Assembly (NCBI RefSeq): GCF_914484835.1
Contig: NZ_CAJZAR010000038.1
Span: 1 to 48,361, forward strand
Source of the DNA: Paraburkholderia tropica
GTDB taxonomy: Bacteria; Pseudomonadota; Gammaproteobacteria; Burkholderiales; Burkholderiaceae
DNA: 48,361 nucleotides
Direction: 5' to 3'
Shown here: one piece after another, positions 44,468 to 48,361 of the stretch
Numbering within the stretch: the first letter of the stretch is position 1
How the letters are laid out: every line of letters starts with the position of its first letter
Notes under the pieces: model-generated
The model's database searches: none
Told to the model about the DNA's origin: nothing
Seen by the model: the letters and a program-made list of their open reading frames with translations, nothing else
Made by a program: the position numbers and the translations under genes

Positions 44468-45487
44468 GTGAACCTGCAGGACGCGGATCGCGAAGTGCTG
44501 GAAACAGCGACGCGCTGGCTGGCGGCGGGGCGCGCGGCGTGGCTCTACACGGTGGTGCGCACGTGGGGTTCGTCGCCGCGTCCGCTCGGCTCGCTGATGG
44601 CCTTGCGCGACGACGGCCATATCGTCGGCTCGGTCTCGGGCGGCTGCATCGAGGACGATCTCGTCGAGCGCCTGCGCGCACAAGGTCCGCCGCGCACGCG
44701 CGCCTCGACGCTTGAGTACGGCCTGAGCGCCGACGAAGCGCATCGCTTCGGCCTGCCTTGCGGCGGCACGATGCGCCTCGCGTGCGAAACGCTCGGCGCG
44801 CATAGCCGCCTCGATGCGCTGCTCGACGCGCTGCGCGAAGGACAACTCGTGCGCCGCACGCTCGATCTGCGCAGCGGCGCGGTGACGCTCGTGCGCGTGC
44901 AGTCGCACGCTCACTCGCACTCGCCAACACAGGCGGATGCCTTCAGCTTCGACGGCGAACGTCTCACCACGGTGCACGGTCCGTCGTGGCGCCTGCTGCT
45001 GATCGGCGCGGGACAGTTGAGCGAATACGTGGCGACGATGGCCTTGCCGCTCGGCTATGCGGTGACGGTCTGCGATCCGCGCGAATCGTATCTCGACGAC
45101 TGGCGCGTGGCGGGCGTGGCGCGCGTGCGCACGATGCCCGACGACACCGTGCTCGCGATGCGCCCCGACGCGCGCATGGCCGTGATCGCGCTCACGCACG
45201 ATCCGAAGCTCGACGACCTCGCGCTGATGGAAGCGTTGATGACGCCCGCGTTCTATGTCGGCGCGATCGGTTCGCGGCGCAATAGCGCGGCGCGTCGCGA
45301 GCGTCTGCAACTGTTCGGCGTGACGGACGCCGCGCTCGATGCGTTGCGCGCGCCGGTCGGCTTGTATCTCGGCGGCAGCACGCCGCCCGAGATCGCGTTG
45401 TCGATCGTCGCGGATCTCACGGCGCGGCGGTATCGCGTGCCCGTGGATCGGCTCGCGGATGTGGAGGCGGGGAAGGCGATCGCGTGA
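44468..45487 (+). CDS. XdhC/CoxI-family molybdenum cofactor maturation protein
   Basis: A 339-residue XdhC-family protein. The N-terminal domain has the conserved WGSSPRPLGSLMAL and GSVSGGCIEDDLVERL (with the family cysteine), and the C-terminal Rossmann domain has LLLIGAGQLSEYVATMA and YVGAIGSRRNS. Such proteins bind, sulfurate or insert the cofactor into a partner xanthine-oxidase-family enzyme; here that partner is the nicotinate dehydrogenase. A Ser/His-rich insert (SHAHSHSP) separates the domains. The start is GTG at 44468 with GGAGG six bases upstream. It is the last gene of the plus nic operon, 56 bases after the cytochrome gene. Confidence 0.9.
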   Translation: MNLQDADREVLETATRWLAAGRAAWLYTVVRTWGSSPRPLGSLMALRDDGHIVGSVSGGCIEDDLVERLRAQGPPRTRASTLEYGLSADEAHRFGLPCGGTMRLACETLGAHSRLDALLDALREGQLVRRTLDLRSGAVTLVRVQSHAHSHSPTQADAFSFDGERLTTVHGPSWRLLLIGAGQLSEYVATMALPLGYAVTVCDPRESYLDDWRVAGVARVRTMPDDTVLAMRPDARMAVIALTHDPKLDDLALMEALMTPAFYVGAIGSRRNSAARRERLQLFGVTDAALDALRAPVGLYLGGSTPPEIALSIVADLTARRYRVPVDRLADVEAGKAIA

Positions 45488-45524
45488 GCGACTTCCGGCG
45501 CGCGAACGGTGCCGCGTGATGCGT

Positions 45525-45932
45525 TCACGCGGACTTTGTCTTTGCGTTCTTCTTCAGATGCGCGCGGTTGTATTCGATCGCGGCGCGCACGAGCCGCTTG
45601 AGCGCGCGGGCATCGACCTTGTCGCCTTCGGCATAGTCGATGGCGCGGCGCGCGTTGCCTTCGAGTCCCGCGTTAAACAGTCCATCGGGATCGGCCAGGC
45701 CCGCGCCGTGCGCGAACGTCACCTTGACCTTGCCCTTATGTGCGTTCGCGACGGCGATGAGTCCGTCGCACGACCAGGTCGGGCTGCCCATCCACTTCCA
45801 TTCCTCGACGATGGCCGGGTCGGCTTCGCGCATGCATTGGCGCACGGCGGCGAGCGTGGCGCCGCGCCAGTCGTCGATGCCGGCGATCAGTTCGTCGATG
45901 CGGGCGGAGGGGTTCGTCGGCGTCGTGGTCAT
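45525..45932 (-). CDS. DUF1801 domain protein
   Basis: A 135-residue protein of the DUF1801 (YdhG-like) family, seen in EEWKWMGSPTWSCDGLIAVANAHKG-type sequence, where the family W-x-W-x-x-P-x-W pattern is present, and the later KVTFAHGAGL. The biochemical role is unknown. It ends with a basic KKNAKTK tail. It is convergent with the XdhC gene with a 37-base gap. The ATG at 45932 is the only sensible start. Confidence 0.85.
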   Translation of the reverse strand: MTTTPTNPSARIDELIAGIDDWRGATLAAVRQCMREADPAIVEEWKWMGSPTWSCDGLIAVANAHKGKVKVTFAHGAGLADPDGLFNAGLEGNARRAIDYAEGDKVDARALKRLVRAAIEYNRAHLKKNAKTKSA

Positions 45933-46025
45933 CGCGTGCGGTCCTCGGGCGGATGGAGGCGTCAGTATGACGTGAATCGCCGTCGGGAGGCGCGGGCGCG
46001 ACGTTATCGCGAGGTTATCTCGAGG

Positions 46026-46430
46026 TTATTTTTTACGCCGTGTTTTACGGCGCGGCGCAACATAATTGGCCGCGCCGATGGCCGACGCGGCCGTCAGCAG
46101 AAGCAGGCAGCCCGCGATGAACGGCGCGATCTGCGCATGGACGGCGTCGGGCACGGGCGGCCCGGCGAGTCGCTCGACGCCGTAAAGCACGGTGGGAATT
46201 TCCCACAGCAGAAACAGCGCGAGGCAATGCACGGCATAAGCCTTGAGCGACGCGCGGCTCATCAGATAGAGCGAGAGCGTGGCGAGCACGACCACGGTCG
46301 TATCGCCCCAATGATGCAGCCGATACCAGCCAGGCAGCCAGTCGGTCGCGCCGACGACGCGCAAGCCGAGCAGCCACGTCACGGTGTTGCCCGAAGCGAG
46401 CGCGAGGGCGGTTAGAAGCGGGGCCTTCAT
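46026..46430 (-). CDS. Four-helix membrane protein, function unknown
   Basis: A 134-residue protein with four hydrophobic stretches (about residues 4-24, 45-60, 66-83 and 102-124) and a strongly basic C-terminus (RRKTRRKK), which by the positive-inside rule should be cytoplasmic. A motif WYRLHHWGDTTVVVLA lies after the first helix. The family was not recognised. It stands alone between the DUF1801 and DUF2182 genes, all on the minus strand. Confidence 0.7.
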   Translation of the reverse strand: MKAPLLTALALASGNTVTWLLGLRVVGATDWLPGWYRLHHWGDTTVVVLATLSLYLMSRASLKAYAVHCLALFLLWEIPTVLYGVERLAGPPVPDAVHAQIAPFIAGCLLLLTAASAIGAANYVAPRRKTRRKK

Positions 46431-46527
46431 CGGGCAAATGCGCGAGCGCCGAAATACGAAAAGGCGATGATGTTAGCGGTTCGTCACGCTTGCCGCCAGC
46501 GTGATGTGCATCGCTTTGCGTGATGCG

Positions 46528-47400
46528 TTAGACGATGGCCGCGCGCGCGATCATCCACGCGCCCCATGCGAGGCAAACGCTACCGGTCGTGCGTGCGATA
46601 AGTCTCTGATTTGGCAGCACGCGTTCGGCGGTAATGGCGGCCGTCACCCAGAGCATCGCGTGCGGATTCATCATGCCGATGGCGATCAGCGCAGCCATCC
46701 AGTTCGCGCAACACATCACGCAATGCAGGCCGAAACGCGCGCCGTCGCGCAACGACGTCCATGTTGTTAATGCAACTAACGAAGTTAATGCAACTAACGA
46801 AAATGAAGAAGCGAACTTGACGTCATGTTCGATGCGCTCGCCATGCGCCTCGATCCGGCAGCACATCAGCGCGTGCATTTTCCAGCGTGTGAATTGCAGC
46901 GCGCCCGCGATGATCACGATGCAAGCGGCGATCCCTGGCGTCGCGCGTGCGAGGGCCGGTACGTGCAGCGCGAGGGCGACGAGCGCCGCGCCGCATGGAA
47001 ACAGCAGCAAGCCCGCGAGCAGCCACACGCCGAAATAGCCCGCGCCCACCAGCAGCGCGCGCGACGGCGCATGCATTAAGCGCGTGGCTCGCGTTGCATA
47101 GGTCGCACGCGCATGGCGATAGAGCGCAGGTGCGAGCGAAGGCAGCATCATCGCTATCGTCATCGCGAGCCACATCGCGGCGAACGCGGCGGCGGCGTCG
47201 AGCCAGGTGTGTCCGCACGTCGGCGTCCAGACGTGCGAGAGCATCCAGCCGCCCGGCATCGGCATGCCGCCCATCGCGCCGAACGAGGCGGGCTGCACGC
47301 TGTTCATCGCCTTGCTCGCCGCGAGCCATGCCGACGAGACGATGAAGACGCGCAAGCGCTTCGAAACGGGCGCCGCGCGCCGTTCGCCGATGCCGTTCAT
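46528..47400 (-). CDS. DUF2182 integral membrane protein
   Basis: A 290-residue protein with seven or so hydrophobic segments. The DUF2182 features are GGMPMPGGWMLSHVW, then MWLAMTIAMMLPSLAPAL, and paired cysteines in MHALMCCRIEAHG and GLHCVMCCANWM that could bind a metal. The family is described only as predicted metal-binding membrane proteins. The ATG at 47400 starts seven bases after the DUF899 stop, so the two are cotranscribed. An 18-bp tandem duplication inside the gene (46766-46801) repeats Leu-Val-Ala-Leu-Thr-Ser. Confidence 0.83.
   Translation of the reverse strand: MNGIGERRAAPVSKRLRVFIVSSAWLAASKAMNSVQPASFGAMGGMPMPGGWMLSHVWTPTCGHTWLDAAAAFAAMWLAMTIAMMLPSLAPALYRHARATYATRATRLMHAPSRALLVGAGYFGVWLLAGLLLFPCGAALVALALHVPALARATPGIAACIVIIAGALQFTRWKMHALMCCRIEAHGERIEHDVKFASSFSLVALTSLVALTTWTSLRDGARFGLHCVMCCANWMAALIAIGMMNPHAMLWVTAAITAERVLPNQRLIARTTGSVCLAWGAWMIARAAIV
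46766..46801 (-). repeat. 18-bp perfect tandem duplication inside the DUF2182 gene
   Basis: GTTAATGCAACTAACGAA (plus strand) occurs twice in a row. It is AT-rich against a GC-rich background and adds six residues in frame at a helix boundary. Confidence 0.9.
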
Positions 47401-47407
47401 GATGCGC

Positions 47408-48190
47408 TCACGCCTTCGCGTATTCGTCGTGACGGTGCCACCACACGCCGGTCTCGTTGCGTCCCTTCGGCGCGCGGTCGAGCCATTGATACATGCTCCA
47501 CACGCCGTCGAGGCCGCGCGCGTAGGTCGAGTAGGTGTGATAGACCACGCCGTCTTCAAGCACGAACGCGCTGAGTCCGGGGCGGTCGCGCGTGTAGGTG
47601 GCGGCGTCGGTGCCGCAACTTGCCGCGAACTGCGCGACGGGTTCGGGCGGCGGCGTCAGGTCCATCGCGTGTCCCTGCTGCGCGTAGTTGTATTCGATCG
47701 CGCCGTCGCGCTGCTGGGCTTCGGTGAACGCGACGTTGAAGTCGTAATTGAAGGCGTTGCCGTTCGACGACGCCCACGGAAACGTCCAGCCCATGCGCGC
47801 ACGATAGGCCAGCAGCTTCGCGAGCGGCGCGCGCGAGACCGCCCTCAGCATCACGTCGTGGTGGGCGAGATGCGTGGCCGCGCCTTCGATGCCGTCCGCG
47901 ATCGACGAGCACGACGGGCAGCCCGCCGCGTAATCGGGGCCGAACATGAAGTGATAGACGAGCAGTTGCGAGCGTCCCGCGAACAGATCGGCGAGACTCG
48001 CCTGACCGGCTTCGGTATCGAAGCTGTAGGTCTTGTCGACGCGCACCCACGGCAGCGCCTGGCGTTGCCGCGCGAGGGCGTCGCTCTGGCGCGTGTGCGC
48101 TTTTTCGGCTTCGAGCAGATCGAGACGCGCGGCGAGCCAGGCGTTGCGCGTGGCGGTGGGATGGGTCGGCTGGGTCGGGTTCGTGGCCAT
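47408..48190 (-). CDS. DUF899 thioredoxin-like protein
   Basis: A 260-residue DUF899 protein. Typical sequences are ALPWVRVDKTYSFDTEAG, LVYHFMFGPDYAAGCPSC (thioredoxin-like strand with a cysteine pair C-P-S-C) and WTFPWASSNGNAFNYDFNV. The family is predicted to have a peroxiredoxin/thioredoxin-like fold, with unknown substrate. It is the first gene of a two-gene minus-strand unit with the DUF2182 gene. It is divergent from the gene starting at 48319. Confidence 0.88.
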   Translation of the reverse strand: MATNPTQPTHPTATRNAWLAARLDLLEAEKAHTRQSDALARQRQALPWVRVDKTYSFDTEAGQASLADLFAGRSQLLVYHFMFGPDYAAGCPSCSSIADGIEGAATHLAHHDVMLRAVSRAPLAKLLAYRARMGWTFPWASSNGNAFNYDFNVAFTEAQQRDGAIEYNYAQQGHAMDLTPPPEPVAQFAASCGTDAATYTRDRPGLSAFVLEDGVVYHTYSTYARGLDGVWSMYQWLDRAPKGRNETGVWWHRHDEYAKA

Positions 48191-48318
48191 TGTTCAGTCC
48201 TCCTGTGGTTTGCCGCGCCGATCGATGCAGCGACGCAGCGAGCGAATGAGCGGAAGTGCCGTGTTAGATTAGGTCTGGACCACGGGCGGCGGGGAGTGAC
48301 AAGTGTGGCGGGATTCCC

Positions 48319-48361
48319 ATGAGCATGGATTCGCTGATCACGGCGGCGGCGCGCGCGCTCG
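48319..48361 (+). CDS. Start of a further gene, truncated by the window end
   Basis: Fourteen codons from the ATG at 48319 (MSMDSLITAAARAL) are inside the window. The alternating hydrophobic/alanine pattern suggests a helical N-terminus. It is divergent from DUF899 and could be a regulator, but so little is visible that the product is not named. A second ATG two codons later is an alternative start. Confidence 0.5.
   Translation, partial: MSMDSLITAAARAL

Noticed and set aside
46484..46504. 7-bp hairpin (TCACGCT, 7-base loop, AGCGTGA) after the DUF2182 gene
   Set aside because: There is no T-run on the relevant strand and the stem is short; not strong enough to call a terminator.

Overview
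The window reads as a piece of a GC-rich betaproteobacterial chromosome, most likely Burkholderiaceae (Burkholderia, Paraburkholderia or Caballeronia). The reasons are the very high third-position GC, a monomeric NADP isocitrate dehydrogenase, an aryl-polyene type pigment cluster, a nitrate reductase fused to a CysJ-like flavoprotein, and a complete nicotinate degradation locus. I saw no tRNA, rRNA, CRISPR array, insertion sequence or phage gene. Both ends cut through a gene. All calls come from reading the sequence; no database search was run.

Layout. (1) 1-11.9 kb: two divergent operons of an aryl polyene / xanthomonadin-like cluster. The minus operon encodes a membrane protein, an acyl-AMP ligase fused to a dehydratase, an LpxL-like acyltransferase, a LolA-like carrier, an MMPL exporter, a NodB-type deacetylase and two ketosynthases. 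The plus operon encodes an acyl carrier protein, a ketoreductase and a glycosyltransferase. Many of these genes overlap by 4 bases. (2) 12.0-21.1 kb: assimilatory nitrate/nitrite reduction. cobA (siroheme synthesis) lies divergent from nirB-nirD-nasA. Each side has a leader with two hexanucleotide-loop hairpins (A at loop position 1, G at position 4) and an intrinsic terminator that overlaps the second hairpin. This is the architecture read by ANTAR antiterminators of the NasT type. nirB also has a near-perfect sigma-54 promoter. (3) 21.1-31.5 kb: mixed housekeeping and accessory genes: two LysR regulators, small membrane proteins, a GAF-GGDEF diguanylate cyclase, a GNAT acetyltransferase, icd, a chloroperoxidase-like hydrolase and a FAD oxidoreductase. 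(4) 31.6-45.5 kb: nicotinate catabolism: an MFS transporter, the MarR regulator NicR, a molybdopterin subunit, NicF, NicX, NicD, NicE, NicC, NicA, a tri-haem cytochrome subunit and an XdhC-type maturation factor. A 17-bp motif recurs four times, only in the control regions of this locus. (5) 45.5-48.4 kb: DUF1801, DUF2182 and DUF899 proteins and the start of one more gene.

How the parts work together. In the nitrogen region CobA makes the siroheme precursor, NirBD uses siroheme to reduce nitrite, and NasA supplies nitrite from nitrate, so paired antitermination leaders would match cofactor supply to enzyme synthesis. In the nic region nicotinate enters by the transporter. It is hydroxylated by the molybdenum/iron-sulfur/cytochrome dehydrogenase, converted by NicC to 2,5-dihydroxypyridine, opened by NicX, and taken by NicD, NicF and NicE to fumarate. 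The most unusual items are the paired ANTAR leaders, and the nicotinate dehydrogenase in which an intact stand-alone Mo subunit coexists with a cytochrome subunit that carries a shrunken Mo domain without the catalytic glutamate motif.
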